Assembly: GCA_028671895.1 (NCBI GenBank) | Contig: JAPMAC010000209.1 | Coordinates: 24,388,501 to 24,452,500, forward strand | DNA length: 64,000 bases | Origin: Oenanthe sinensis | Taxonomy: Eukaryota; Streptophyta; Magnoliopsida; Apiales; Apiaceae | Direction of reading: 5' to 3' | Shown here: in pieces, positions 11,044 to 21,210 of the stretch | Position numbering within the stretch: position 1 is the first letter of the stretch | Layout of the letters: each line of letters begins with the position of its first letter | The notes under the pieces: model-generated | What the model was told of the DNA's origin: nothing | The model's input: only the letters and a program-made list of their open reading frames with translations | Databases searched by the model: none | Translations under genes and position numbers: made by a program

Positions 11044-12848
11044 CTGCTTGTAAAGCTAACCGGGCAACTTAACTGTGTATCGATCGAAAGGCAGGGTTCG
11101 GGTGGAGGTGCTGGTATAGCGACACAACATCAACCTGAACAACCATAAGCCGGTATCATCTAGTTCCTATTTCTTCCTAATTCGATTTGTATCGGTTTCA
11201 TATATTCATGTCTGTTTGATAATAATGCTCAAGATATATGTATATTGAAGGCAGTCATATAATTTGCGTTGTTTAATATATTTTTTTACTTTGCTCGTAA
11301 TTTGATATTTAAACATGTTAGTTTAAACCATCGTTGCAGCTTGATGGAATTAATTTAGTGTTTGTCAAGGGACGATAAGTAATTATCTGTACTTGTATAT
11401 TTTTGGTAACATTGTTTGTGTGTTCGCTATAGTTATTTTATATTTTTGGAGTATGTTTTTGTTCTCATAGTTTCATATTGTTTTTGAACCATTTTTTTTG
11501 TTCATATAAAATGTGCATTTGGTTGTTAATTTATTTTGGAAGAAAAATTTATTTCAAAATGAGCATTATTTGTTTGTATTCTTTAGCCAGGTAAATAGTA
11601 TATATCTAAGATGCTATATATAGAAAGTATAATAGAAACTTAAATCTTAATTTAATTTCGATTTAGATGATAAATGCATTGATAGAAGTTTTATGATTCT
11701 TACTTGAACTAATTAAATAAAATAAATTTAGGACTTGAACAAATTAAATACAATATAATGTTATAAAAAATAAATTAAATTAATAGATATTTGTATATAG
11801 TATTTATTAATATAATTAAATTAAATGTTAAATAAATTAAATTATTAGTATTTATGATAATAATATTACATTTCTTAATAAAATGACAAATATTTTTATT
11901 AAAAGAGATTATATTATAGATTATATTATTATAGAAATATTAATATTATTATACAAATATTAATATTATAAAATTATAAATATGATAATAATATTAAAAT
12001 TTTTAATAAAATGACAAGTATTTTTATTAAAAGAGGATTATATTATAAATTATATTATTATAGAAATATTAATATTAAAAGAGGATTATACTATTTATAA
12101 TATAAATAAATATATTTATTAAAAGAGGATTTTGTAATATATATTAATATTAAATTTCTTAATAAAATGATAAGTATTTTTATTAAAAGTGGATTATATT
12201 ATAAGATATATTATTTTAATAGTAATATTATAATATTATAATTATGATAATAATATTAAATTTATTAACAAAAGAGGATTATATTAGTAATAAAATGATA
12301 TGTATTTTTAACAAAAGAGGATTATATTAATTCTAATCCAATTTTGTAATTGACTCTAATGATTGTGCTTGTTTGTAAAATGGCAATGGAGTGCTAGTTG
12401 TTTAAATGCTTTACGATTCAATTTTTCTGCTTTTTTTTTACTTAATACATGTAGTTGTTTGTTTAATCAAATATCTGAATGAGTTTATTTTAGCAATTAG
12501 GTTCTAGTTTGATTCAACTTCATTTTATCGATTTAATTTTATGTTAATTTTATATAATATTAAATCTTAAAAATTATATTTAGTAGATAAATGAATAATA
12601 TTTATTGATAAAATGTTTAATATATATATATATATATATATATTATTAGGTTATTATTATACTAAAAAATAATAATTATTATGAAATTCTAAATTCGAAA
12701 AGTGAATATTATTATTATAAACGGATTATAATAGAAAAATTAATAACATATACATATAATTTTTGATTTCGATTGAGTTGATAATTATTAATAAGATAGT
12801 AACTTTAATATTAATGATTATTTGATTTAAATTAAATGCACAAAAAAT
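11044..12848. other. AT-rich MULE region upstream of the PMD gene
   Basis: No coding ORF seen. From about 11880 to 12320 it holds irregular tandem copies of a unit around AAAATGACAAGTATTTTTAT and AAAAGAGGATTATATTAT, and (TA)n runs near 12620-12642. A GC-richer stretch at 11021-11160 could be a 5' untranslated exon of the PMD gene, but no splice site there is convincing. Confidence 0.45.
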
Positions 12849-12944
12849 ATGGATTCAGTTAATTATCACCCTGGTCCTATAGACGAGTCTTTACTTACCC
12901 AGCAGTCCGACCATCGATCACAATTGCATTGGGATGGACAGGTA

Positions 12945-12992
<48 letters not shown>

Positions 12993-13000
12993 GTATATTA

Positions 13001-13044
<44 letters not shown>

Positions 13045-15420
13045 TAACTGCAGGATCTTGTTGATTTGCGTTTGCGGGTGAACTTTAATAAGTATTGGGA
13101 TACCGTTAGAGAGTACCCACCGCCACCAGAGATACATGCAGTTATTTCGTCATCTGGTTTTGATGGAGTATATCAGATAGGGGCATTTACACATGATAGG
13201 GGATTGATCACAGCCTTTGTGGAGAGATGGCGACCTGAGACTCATACCTTTCATTTCCGTTTTGGAGAGACTACCATCACTCTTGAGGATGTTTATCATA
13301 TCTTAGGGCTTCCTACTTGTGGAGCTCCTGTGATTCACACATTTGTAGAGCATAGTATAGCTGAGCAGTGCCGCATGTATGGTGAGGTATTGGGTGTATA
13401 CCCCATGGCAGAAGAATTGAATAGAAACGGCTTGAAGATCAGATAGTTGGTTGATCACTTTGGTAGTTGTGAGCGACTTGATATGGATTCCGATGATTAT
13501 GAGAGGGAGTTGTTATTCCACACACGGGCTCACATGCTTCTCATTATCGGATCTGTATTTCCGCACTCATCAGGGAACCGGATCCCGTTCCAGTTCCTTC
13601 ACTATGTACGGGATCATACACAGATTCACACTTATAGTTGGGACAGTGCAACACTTGCCTATTTATACAGGGGGATGTGTTCTGCTTCTATTGGTGACAA
13701 ATCAGACATATGTGGGTGTATGACATTGTTGCAGGTACTTAGACTAAACTTTCTTTTGAATATTTCCTTGATTTCAGTATTTATGCACTTATATTATTGT
13801 GTCATGCATTTAGGTATGGATTTGGGAGCGTTTTGCATCCCTAGCCCCTTCACCCCGGGATGATGTATATATGAATTTCCCCCTGAGCATGAGGTATTAT
13901 TTAACCCTAATGCAGTTAATAACTAATTTTGTTGTAGTGGGTCTTTTATGTAATGTCTTATATGTGGTGTAAATATATTTCAGGTGGAAGGTACGGTTGA
14001 GCAAGATTAGCGTACCTCGTTCACAGACGCGTATTTTTCGATATGAGCTGGATTGTATGGGTACAGATGACTATATATTGTGGAGGCCCTATAGAGGTAT
14101 TAGTTCTCGGCTTCTCCCATCTATTGTTGGGGGGAGACGGTGGTCATCAAGGTGTCCACTGATATGCAACGAGATTGTGGAGTGGTGCTACACCGACAGG
14201 GTGACTAGGCAGTTTGGGTTCCAGCAGGCCATACCCCGGATATCGCCAGAGGCAAACCATCAGAGACTACATAACACTGTCAATGCGAGAGTAGATTGGT
14301 TATTCATCCGTGGTGATTACATTCAGCTTTGGGAGTCACGACTTAGTCAGTCATTCAGTCCCGACCATTACCGTGCGATTATGGAGGGTGTACCTGAAGT
14401 GACAGCAGATTATCAAACTTGGTATAATAGTGTGACTCGACGATTCATATTACATCCTAGGCACTGGTCCGGGCAGCAGGGATTTCAGGGTTCACATCAT
14501 TATTCGCAGTACTATGTAAGTTGTTCATAGTTTGTAGTATAGTATCTTCTTTATTGTCTGTGTACATATTATTCCCTTAATGTTTTTGACTTGTGAAATG
14601 TTATATAGGTTGAGGGGATTTCACAAGCCTATCATGCCATTGACCCTAGTGATCCCCATGTGGATGATGCACGTAACATTTTGAGGGAGCAGATGACATC
14701 TACTGGTTATGGTAGATACCTCCACACACTGCCTCCACAGGCGCCAGCAGTGGATAGAGGTCGTCGTGGTACCCGACGCCACACTGCTACCGGTAGACCT
14801 AGGGGTAGACCGAAGGATGTCCATATTGATCCTGAGCCCGGGACGTATTATGATCATGTCTCGAGAGGACCCGACTCTTCAGATGTCCCTAGATCTCCAC
14901 AGGCATCGCCCTCGCACTTAGTAGGTGGATGGGGAGATTGGACAGGGGTCCTTCATATCACCAGTCACAGATGAGTGGTGATGGCGGTTGGAGAGGTACG
15001 ACAGAGGGCACATCATCAGGTTTCGGTTGGGATGCTTTGATACAGACACGTGACCCTGTGCAGCCTCAGACGGTTGTAGGTGATTGGGATTCTTGGATAC
15101 AGGACAGTTCTGGTGGTTTTGGTGGTTGGGGTTCACAGACACCTGACCCTGTCCACTCTCAGGGGGAGGGAGGTACTTACAGTTCTGGTGGTTTCGGTAG
15201 TAGCCAGTTTGAGTCTCATGTACCACATCCCGCTTCTTCACACGGTTACCACACGCCTGTTCGTGGTTTTGCAGATTTCGCATCTCAGAGTAATGCATTC
15301 TCATCTCCAGAGTCCGGTGGTAGAAGAACACATGACGATGAAGTGCAACAGAGGCAGCAACCAGGTAGACGTGTTAAAGGTCGAGGTAGGAGATGTTTTA
15401 CAGGCAGTCATATATTGTAG
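12849..15420 (+). pseudogene. Plant mobile domain (PMD) protein gene, MULE-borne, with two lesions
   Basis: The start (HPGPIDESLL) and overall sequence match the PMD family of MAIN/MAIL1-like proteins and proteins often annotated as serine/threonine phosphatase 7 long form homologues. Host members act in the nucleus in silencing and genome stability; transposon copies are common. Deduced exons: 12849-12941, 13054-13734, 13814-13893, 13984-14515 and 14609 onward, all with GT-AG borders and compatible phases. The PMD core spans exons 1-4 (FGETTITLEDVYHILGLP near 13260; the WWF-like end near 14460); the C-terminus is Gly/Arg/Ser-rich and ends at 15420. Lesions: TAG at 13444-13446 inside exon 2, and a frameshift near 14930-14950, where the exon 5 frame would otherwise stop at 14974. 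It converges with the transposase, like mudrB with mudrA. Confidence 0.85.
12942..13053 (+). repeat. (TA)n microsatellite in PMD intron 1
   Basis: Two long TA runs (about 12950-12986 and 13006-13038) fill this 112-bp phase-0 intron between CAG/GTAATT and CTGCAG/GAT. Confidence 0.75.
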
Positions 15421-15923
15421 GTTTCCCTTATTGTTCCATTTACTGTTATCTTTGATGTCCCTATAACATTAGTTGTGTACTGAATGACGTTTAAGAAAAT
15501 TGTATTTGAAGCAAATGTTGTTTTTCTTCCATTTTTAGGGACTAATAATTAAAACTTATGGAATTTATCTTTTCCATTTCACAACATTTTACTAAAGTAG
15601 GCACTTCAAATTAGTAGTAACAACGAGAAATTTTATAATTAGAATTGTTGGCAATCACTTATAAACCCCCTAAATAGGGCTTCAAAAACACCAAAAATAT
15701 TAGAAAGTTGATATTTTTCCCGTTTTTTAAGGATTACCAAAATAATATGAAAACTGACTTAATGATTAATGCTTGAAAAGTTACATAAACATAAACATAA
15801 ACATTGGAAATTCATGAAAGGTACATAGAATACATGAAAGCTACAGAAGACAATCAACATAAACATTACATAAATAAAATTAAAATGAAAAAGTCAAGAT
15901 ATTTTTTGCATCTTCATAAATAA
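15421..15923. other. Spacer after PMD gene
   Basis: AT-rich sequence with no coding ORF; it should contain the 3' ends of the PMD gene and of the convergent small gene at 15924. CATAAACATAAACATAAACATT repeats lie near 15785-15870. Similar CATAAACATTACAT motifs follow the small genes near 18310-18370 and 19470-19490, marking shared 3' flanks. Confidence 0.5.
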
Positions 15924-16427
15924 TTAGTCAGAACTGTCATCTTCATCTTCACCATTTTGATGAGATGCCCACCAGTCAACAAACTCGCGCTCCTCAATTT
16001 CCTTGTATTTGACGCGATAGTCTTGATGGATTTTGTCCAGCGCTGCTCTTCTTTCAGTTTCAGTGATGTGATTCGCATCTCTATCAGCATTCACCTTCCA
16101 CTTTGCATTAAGACTCTCATCCATTATAGGACCCGCGTCAGCAGGGAAGTGCCAATATTCCAACTGGGTTGGTACCCAGTCTTTACCAATCCTTTCTCGC
16201 CGTGCCTTCATGACTCGGGCCTTTTTCTTTTCCAAACTCCTCGTTTGATAGTCCTGCAGTCTTCTCTTCCTTTCAACTTTAGAGATCCTCCCAACCGACT
16301 CCACAATACTTTTCACGCTTGTAACCCCAGTTAGACTCAGAAATTTCTTCAGCATAGCTTTCGCACCCCCTTTTTCACTCACATCTCCCGGATTCATCGG
16401 GTTCTTTCCCTTATTCATTTGATGCAT
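15924..16427 (-). CDS. Small MULE-borne gene of unknown function (copy 1)
   Basis: 167 codons, intact, ATG at 16427 (MHQMNKGKNPMNPGDV). I do not recognise the family. The protein is Lys/Arg-rich in the middle (KVERKRRLQDYQTRSLEKKK, probably helical) and ends in an acidic tail (NGEDEDDSSD). The start M(N/D)(K/R)GK is shared with the genes at 18413-18993 and 19544-19933, and with a short decayed copy at 16517-16601, so it belongs to a small family repeated within this transposon. A GCAG/GTAAG string just upstream of the ATG, also seen as TAG/GTAAG before copy 2, hints at an upstream untranslated exon. A nuclear role would fit the charge pattern, but that is a guess. Confidence 0.55.
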   Translation of the reverse strand: MHQMNKGKNPMNPGDVSEKGGAKAMLKKFLSLTGVTSVKSIVESVGRISKVERKRRLQDYQTRSLEKKKARVMKARRERIGKDWVPTQLEYWHFPADAGPIMDESLNAKWKVNADRDANHITETERRAALDKIHQDYRVKYKEIEEREFVDWWASHQNGEDEDDSSD

Positions 16428-16516
16428 CTTACCTGCAATATATTATGAAAATGATTAGTAAGAAAGTGTACAAGTATATTAAAACATTGAAAGTTACAGA
16501 ATTTATAGGGTATCAT

Positions 16517-16601
16517 TAGCTCACGTATCCTTTTACTCCCTTCTTACCTTGACTCAGATCTTCAGGATTCATTGGTTTCTTCCCCCTATCCATTTGATTT
16601 T
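16517..16601 (-). pseudogene. Fragment of the small-gene family start
   Basis: Minus strand from about 16601 reads MDRGKKPMNPEDLSQ and stops soon after (TAA near 16520). It matches the start of the gene at 18993, so it is either a decayed extra copy or a short first exon: CAAG/GTAAGA, a good 5' splice site, follows. Confidence 0.45.
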
Positions 16602-17400
16602 GCTATAATTATAAAAGTACATTCACATGAATTCAGATATGATTATATATAGAGAAATAAGAAACATAACTTCGGTTTGCATGTGATAACATACATGAAT
16701 TACTTTGCACTGTTAGTAATTGACAAGACATGTCTATTTTTTCAACTTTGCAGAACTTTACTTTTACTTTGCAGCTAAATGACAAGACATATCGAAATTT
16801 TGACAACCACTTTTACACCCCCTAAAAATGGATTGAAAAACACAAAACTTGTTTTTCTTTCATTTAATCGGGATTAATCAATTCAACTTTTACCTAAATT
16901 ATATGAAAACTAACTTATTGGTTTCTTCCCCCTATCCATTTATTTTAGCTATAATTATAAAAGTACATTTACATGATTTCAGATATGAATATTTATAGAG
17001 AATTAAGAAACATAACTTCGGTTTGCATGTGATAACATACATGAATTACTTTGCACTATTAGTAATTGACAAGTCATGTCGATTTTTTCAACTTTGCAGA
17101 ACTTTACTTTTACTTTGCAGCTAACTGACAAGACATATCAAAATTTTGACAACCACTTTTACACCGCCTAAAAATGGCTTGAAAAACACCAAACTTATTT
17201 TTCTTTCATTTAATCGGGATTAATCAATTCAACTTGTACCTAAATTATATGAAAACTGACTTATTGGTTTCTTCCCCCTACCCATTTATTTTAGCTATAA
17301 TTTTAACTTCGGTTAGCATGTGATTAAACATGAATTATTTTGCACTGTTAGTCCTTGTTGTAGATATTTGACAAGACCTATCGAGATTTTCAACTTTGCA
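16565..17400. repeat. Three direct repeats, period about 347 bp
   Basis: Units starting TTGGTTTCTTCCCCCTA near 16571, 16918 and 17265 share long stretches (for example the AACTTCGGTTTGCATGTGAT block and runs of ACTTTTACTTTGCA). They lie between the small minus-strand gene and the plus-strand gene at 17624. The repeats contain the decayed first codons of the small-gene family, so they arose by local tandem duplication of its 5' end. Confidence 0.75.
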
Positions 17401-17581
17401 TAACTTTACTTTTACTTTTACTCTGCAGCTACAAGGCCTATTAACTTTTACAACATTGGAGAACATTACTTTAACTTTGCACAGTTAACATTGCAAAACA
17501 TTATTTTATGTTTGGTGATAGAGCTTCTATATGGTTTCTTGTTGAAAGGACAATATTTGTATAGGTACCCTTTATAACCCC

Positions 17582-17588
17582 TATAAAT
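17582..17588 (+). promoter_or_regulatory. Probable TATA box of gene at 17624
   Basis: TATAAAT 36-42 bp before the ATG, followed by a CT-rich stretch and CAATACACATAAAATG. The paralogue at 20187 has the matching arrangement (ATATAAAT, then CAATATACACATAGTAAAAATG). Confidence 0.5.
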
Positions 17589-17623
17589 TCATTACAACTT
17601 TCTTCTCGATCAATACACATAAA

Positions 17624-18094
17624 ATGAATTCATCTAGAGCTGGTAAATGGTTGATTGTAGAAAGGGATGACGATTATCAGTGTCTTAGAGAAAGTGATCC
17701 AGTGGAATATTTTGCAAGCATTCATCGAGAATGGGCACATCGCCGTTTGGAATCAGACCGTTTGGTTCGGGATCTAGTCAATGTTGGTGTTAGGGTGCCT
17801 ACTCGTGAATCAATAGGCATGTATCTAGACCACTTGATTGATCTTACTTGGGTTGCATTTAAACAAAGGTTGGTCTTAGCTGTATTACAAATAAGAGAGG
17901 AAAACAACCTAATGTTGTTGCGTAGAAGTCGTTACTATATGTTGCAGTTAGCTCGAGATTCAGTTCGTGCAAGTGGGAGAGAGCTCACAGTAGAGCAGGA
18001 ACATTGTCTTCTACAAAATCTAAATTATATATCTGATGATTACGTGTCTGAGACAGAAACAGAAACAGAATATGATTTAGAAGATGATGAATAA
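17624..18094 (+). CDS. Small MULE-borne gene of unknown function, second family (copy 1)
   Basis: 156 codons, intact, ATG at 17624 (MNSSRAGKWLIVERDDDYQC), stop at 18092-18094. No family recognised. It looks mostly helical, with a central region rich in Arg/Leu and a strongly acidic C-terminus (SETETETEYDLEDDE). Its paralogue at 20187-20618 shares the layout: a W-containing N-terminus with DDD(Y/F), a GVR(V/I)P-like motif, a helical Arg/Glu region and an acidic tail. It is divergent from the small gene at 15924-16427, with the 347-bp repeats between them. A TATA box and a short leader support expression. Function is unknown. Confidence 0.55.
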   Translation: MNSSRAGKWLIVERDDDYQCLRESDPVEYFASIHREWAHRRLESDRLVRDLVNVGVRVPTRESIGMYLDHLIDLTWVAFKQRLVLAVLQIREENNLMLLRRSRYYMLQLARDSVRASGRELTVEQEHCLLQNLNYISDDYVSETETETEYDLEDDE

Positions 18095-18412
18095 GTTCTA
18101 TTTTATAACGTCTTAATTTATGTTATATTTTGTTGTTGAATGTTCTTGGGTGTTGTTTACTGTTGTTGAATGTTGTTTAATTTACGTAATTGGTAATTTT
18201 ATGAGAGTTGTTATTTCTATGTATTTGTTAAATTGATGTTTGTTTTAATGAAATGACGTGTTTGGATTATTTATTTTTTGTCATGGAAGTTAAAGAATAA
18301 AGTAAATATAAACATTACATAATCATAATTAAGATCATAATAATAAGAGTTACATAAAAAAAACATTACATAAGAAACATAACAAACTAAAATAACATCT
18401 AACAATCCACTT

Positions 18413-18993
18413 TTATGGCAGACTAAGATCAACGGCATGTGTCAAATAATCATATCCATCATCATCTTCATTTTCAGTCTCAACAACTTTCAATTTCTCC
18501 CCTTTACCGAATGCCTTGTCATCAGCCCTCTTCATTACATCCTCAAATGAAGCATCGAGTTTGGCCCAAGCTGTCTTCATTTCATCCTTAGAGATTTCTC
18601 CAGCACGATAGCATTGGTAATAATACCTTTTTTATAAGACAACTGTAGTTGGATCATTTTCATTTTGTTGTACTTCTTTTTATCAACCCCTACTAGAAAA
18701 CTCTTCCAAGTTGGGTATTTCTGTTTTTCGTAATGTACCCCTTCCATTATGGGATGCCCCTTCTTCTTCAAATCTTCCACAACGTTTATCAACCAATACT
18801 TTCCTCGTTCCATTCTTTCAAACTCCAACTTCTCTTCCCGTTCCACTACCTTCAATAAAATATCTAAATTCTTTTCATGGTAATCAACATGGGGATCAGG
18901 ACTTGGAACGCAGAAGCCTACTTTCTTCCCCTTCTTTGGAGCAACCCTTTCACGCACATCTTCAGGATTCATTGGTTTCTTCCCCCGATCCAT
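18413..18993 (-). pseudogene. Small MULE-borne gene of unknown function (copy 2), frameshifted
   Basis: Starts MDRGKKPMNPEDV at 18993. The first frame runs to 18577, but from about 18630 homology moves to another frame that continues to a stop at 18413-18415. That second frame has a Y(R/K)AG(E/K)IS motif and an acidic stretch before the ending AVDLSLP, matching RYKAGKIS and AVDLSAF in the gene at 19544-19933. The total span is one base short of a whole number of codons, so a single net one-base deletion (or two-base insertion) explains the break. It lies convergent to the gene at 17624-18094. Confidence 0.6.
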
Positions 18994-19049
18994 TTGATGC
19001 AACTTACCTACAACAACTTATAATAAATATTTGGGTAAGGAAATCGTTA

Positions 19050-19330
19050 AAAGAATGCACATTTATAGGGAAACAACTATCAATATTGATGACCTTACTT
19101 TTAACTTTGGTTGGTCTTATTTTACATATCATTCACTTTTACTTTTACTTTACAGAACTTCAAGTTTTACTTTGCACAGCTTTTATTTTTACTTTTACTT
19201 TTACTTATACTTTTACTTTTATTTTTACTTTGCACAGCTTTTGCTTTTACTTTTACTTTTACATTGATCAATTTTTCGTAGTGTTTATCTTTAAAAATAC
19301 ATTTCTAAGGAATATATAGCATATTTTGAA
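19050..19330. repeat. Direct repeat with (TTTTAC)n, copy 1
   Basis: Homologous to 20788-21095: both begin AAAGAATGCACATTTATAGGG, contain TTTTAC hexamer runs (19130-19265 here) and end with GAATATATAGCATAT(T) then GAAGATAAC. It marks an internal duplication within the MULE that also duplicated the neighbouring small genes. Plus-strand ORFs here are only hexamer translations. Confidence 0.7.
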
Positions 19331-19543
19331 GATAACTAATAATTAAATGTTGAACTGCCATAACATATTTTAAGTAGATGTTAAAGTTGGCAACTAAAAA
19401 ATAAATCAGAAATCCATTTTGCAATTAAATGAATTATTTATTTTTTGTCATGGAAGTTAAAGAATAAACTAAACATAAACATTACATATTCATAATTAAG
19501 ATCATAATAATTACAGTTACATAAGAAAAAAGAAAACAAATTC

Positions 19544-19933
19544 TTAAAAAGCACTTAGGTCAACGGCTTTTGTTAAATCTTCATCCGAACTTTCCTCTAC
19601 AGCTTCATTAAATTTATAAGGATCAGCAAGTTCTTCCATCTTCTCCCATTCATCTTTCATCTGTTGGTCAAGATCCGTTTCTTTTGATTGTGCAATTTCA
19701 ATTTTATTGAGTGCCTTTTGCTCCTCAATTTTCATCAACGAGTATGAGATCTTCCCTGCCTTGTATCGTTTCTGTATCTCCTTCATTTTCTTGGAATATA
19801 CGTCTAGGGCTAGTGAGTATATAGAAATTCCCTCCACTTTCTTCTTCATGTATAATTTGCCACCAGATTTATTGAAATTAGGTTGATATACTGGGGTAGG
19901 GTCAAGATCCACAACACTTTTTCCCTTATCCAT
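19544..19933 (-). CDS. Small MULE-borne gene of unknown function (copy 3)
   Basis: 129 codons from ATG at 19933 (MDKGKSVVDLDPTP) to a stop at 19544. It is an intact paralogue of copy 2: shared M(D)(K/R)GK start, RYKAGKIS motif, acidic ESSDED stretch and C-terminal AVDLS. The middle is Lys/Glu-rich and probably a coiled coil. It is divergent from the gene at 20187, with a 253-bp gap that should hold both promoters. No known domain recognised. Confidence 0.55.
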   Translation of the reverse strand: MDKGKSVVDLDPTPVYQPNFNKSGGKLYMKKKVEGISIYSLALDVYSKKMKEIQKRYKAGKISYSLMKIEEQKALNKIEIAQSKETDLDQQMKDEWEKMEELADPYKFNEAVEESSDEDLTKAVDLSAF

Positions 19934-20113
19934 TGCTTGCAACCTAACATGTAAATAAAAAAAATTATTATAATTTTATAGATATATGATTTCACCAAAC
20001 AACTTTAACTATAGTTGTGCAGAGATTCCTTTTTTCCAGCATTGTAGCTTTATGTCAATTTTTTACAGTGTATACTGTAGTTGACATGATTCGTCATCGG
20101 CTATGTTACAAAA

Positions 20114-20122
20114 TATTATATA
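20114..20122 (+). promoter_or_regulatory. Probable TATA box of gene at 20187
   Basis: TATATAAAT about 65 bp before the ATG, followed by a CT-rich leader like that of the paralogue at 17624. Confidence 0.45.
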
Positions 20123-20186
20123 AATATGTATCATTAGGGAGATCATTTAATACATCTTCATCTCTCTCAATATACACATAGTAAAA

Positions 20187-20618
20187 ATGAGTTATACTCC
20201 AGGAAATATCTTCAAAGCTATGGGTAGGAAATGGTGGTGTGACGATGATTTTGACTACTCACTTGATCCAAATTTGCGTTACTCGACTAATGCAATAATC
20301 AAAATGCAAAATGAGTGGGAATGGAGGTCAAAATGTTGCACAAGTTGTATAGAGCAATGCAACCAGCATGGATTAAGAATCCCAAAATAACGTGCAAAAA
20401 ACATGTTACACGACACACCTCAGCAAATAGAAACAGCGTTGTTCCGTGCTAGAGAAGAGGAGAATCGCATGCGATTACGTATACTCCGCAATGATTTAGT
20501 TGAAGCTGCTAGAAGTTACGCTGAAGATGGTGACACAATACAAGCCATGCAGTATCATAATCTAAGCGTAAGTTTAGACTACGAATCTGACACACTGATG
20601 TCTGATGATGATGATTAA
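20187..20618 (+). pseudogene. Small MULE-borne gene of unknown function, second family (copy 2), one stop
   Basis: ATG at 20187 (MSYTPGNIFKAMGRKWWCDD). A single in-frame TAA at 20388-20390 interrupts it, and the same frame then continues to the stop at 20616-20618, ending in ESDTLMSDDDD. It resembles the gene at 17624-18094 in length, W-rich start with DDDF, GLRIP motif beside the break, helical Arg/Glu region and acidic tail. The copy at 17624 has no stop there, so this is probably a nonsense mutation. Function unknown. Confidence 0.55.
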
Positions 20619-20787
20619 AATAAATTATCAGTTGTATGGATGTCTCTTTTATTTCTCTTTATTGGTAACTTATTTTGTAATTGCACTAAACATATGTATT
20701 ATGTTCTATGGATCTTAATTATAGTAAATGTGAGTTTTAAAACCTTTGTATTACAATTTGATTTTGTAAATAATAGGCAAGTACATT

Positions 20788-21095
20788 AAAAGAATGCACA
20801 TTTATAGGGAAACAACTATAAAAAATGATGACCCTAGTTGGTGTGATTTTATATATCATTCAATTTAACTTTCATTGGTTTGATTTTATATATCATTCAA
20901 TTTGAATTTTACTTTACAGAACTTTAAATTTTACTTTGCACAACTTTTACTTTTACTTTTAATTTAACTTTGTACAGGTTTTACTTTTACTTTTACATTG
21001 CACCATTATTCGTAATCTTTATCTTTAAAATTACATTTCAAATGAATATATAGCATATTATGAAGATAACATGAAAATAAATGATGAATTGCAAC
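20788..21095. repeat. Direct repeat with (TTTTAC)n, copy 2
   Basis: Partner of 19050-19330, with TTTTACTTTTAC runs near 20940-20995. It lies between the small gene and the transposase 3' end; no coding sequence. Confidence 0.7.
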
Positions 21096-21210
21096 AAAAT
21101 GTTTTCACTAATAAATCCATTTTGGAATAATCCAAAATTGATGACATTCATACATATAATAAAATTCGAAATTAGGCATACAATACAAATATTATTGTGA
21201 ACATCACAAC

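Noticed and set aside
14916..14974. Frame change in the last PMD exon explained by an extra intron
   Set aside because: No GT-AG pair of plausible length was seen; a small indel is simpler.
18711..19319. 202-codon plus-strand ORF
   Set aside because: It is antisense to the small gene and then translates TTTTAC hexamer repeats.
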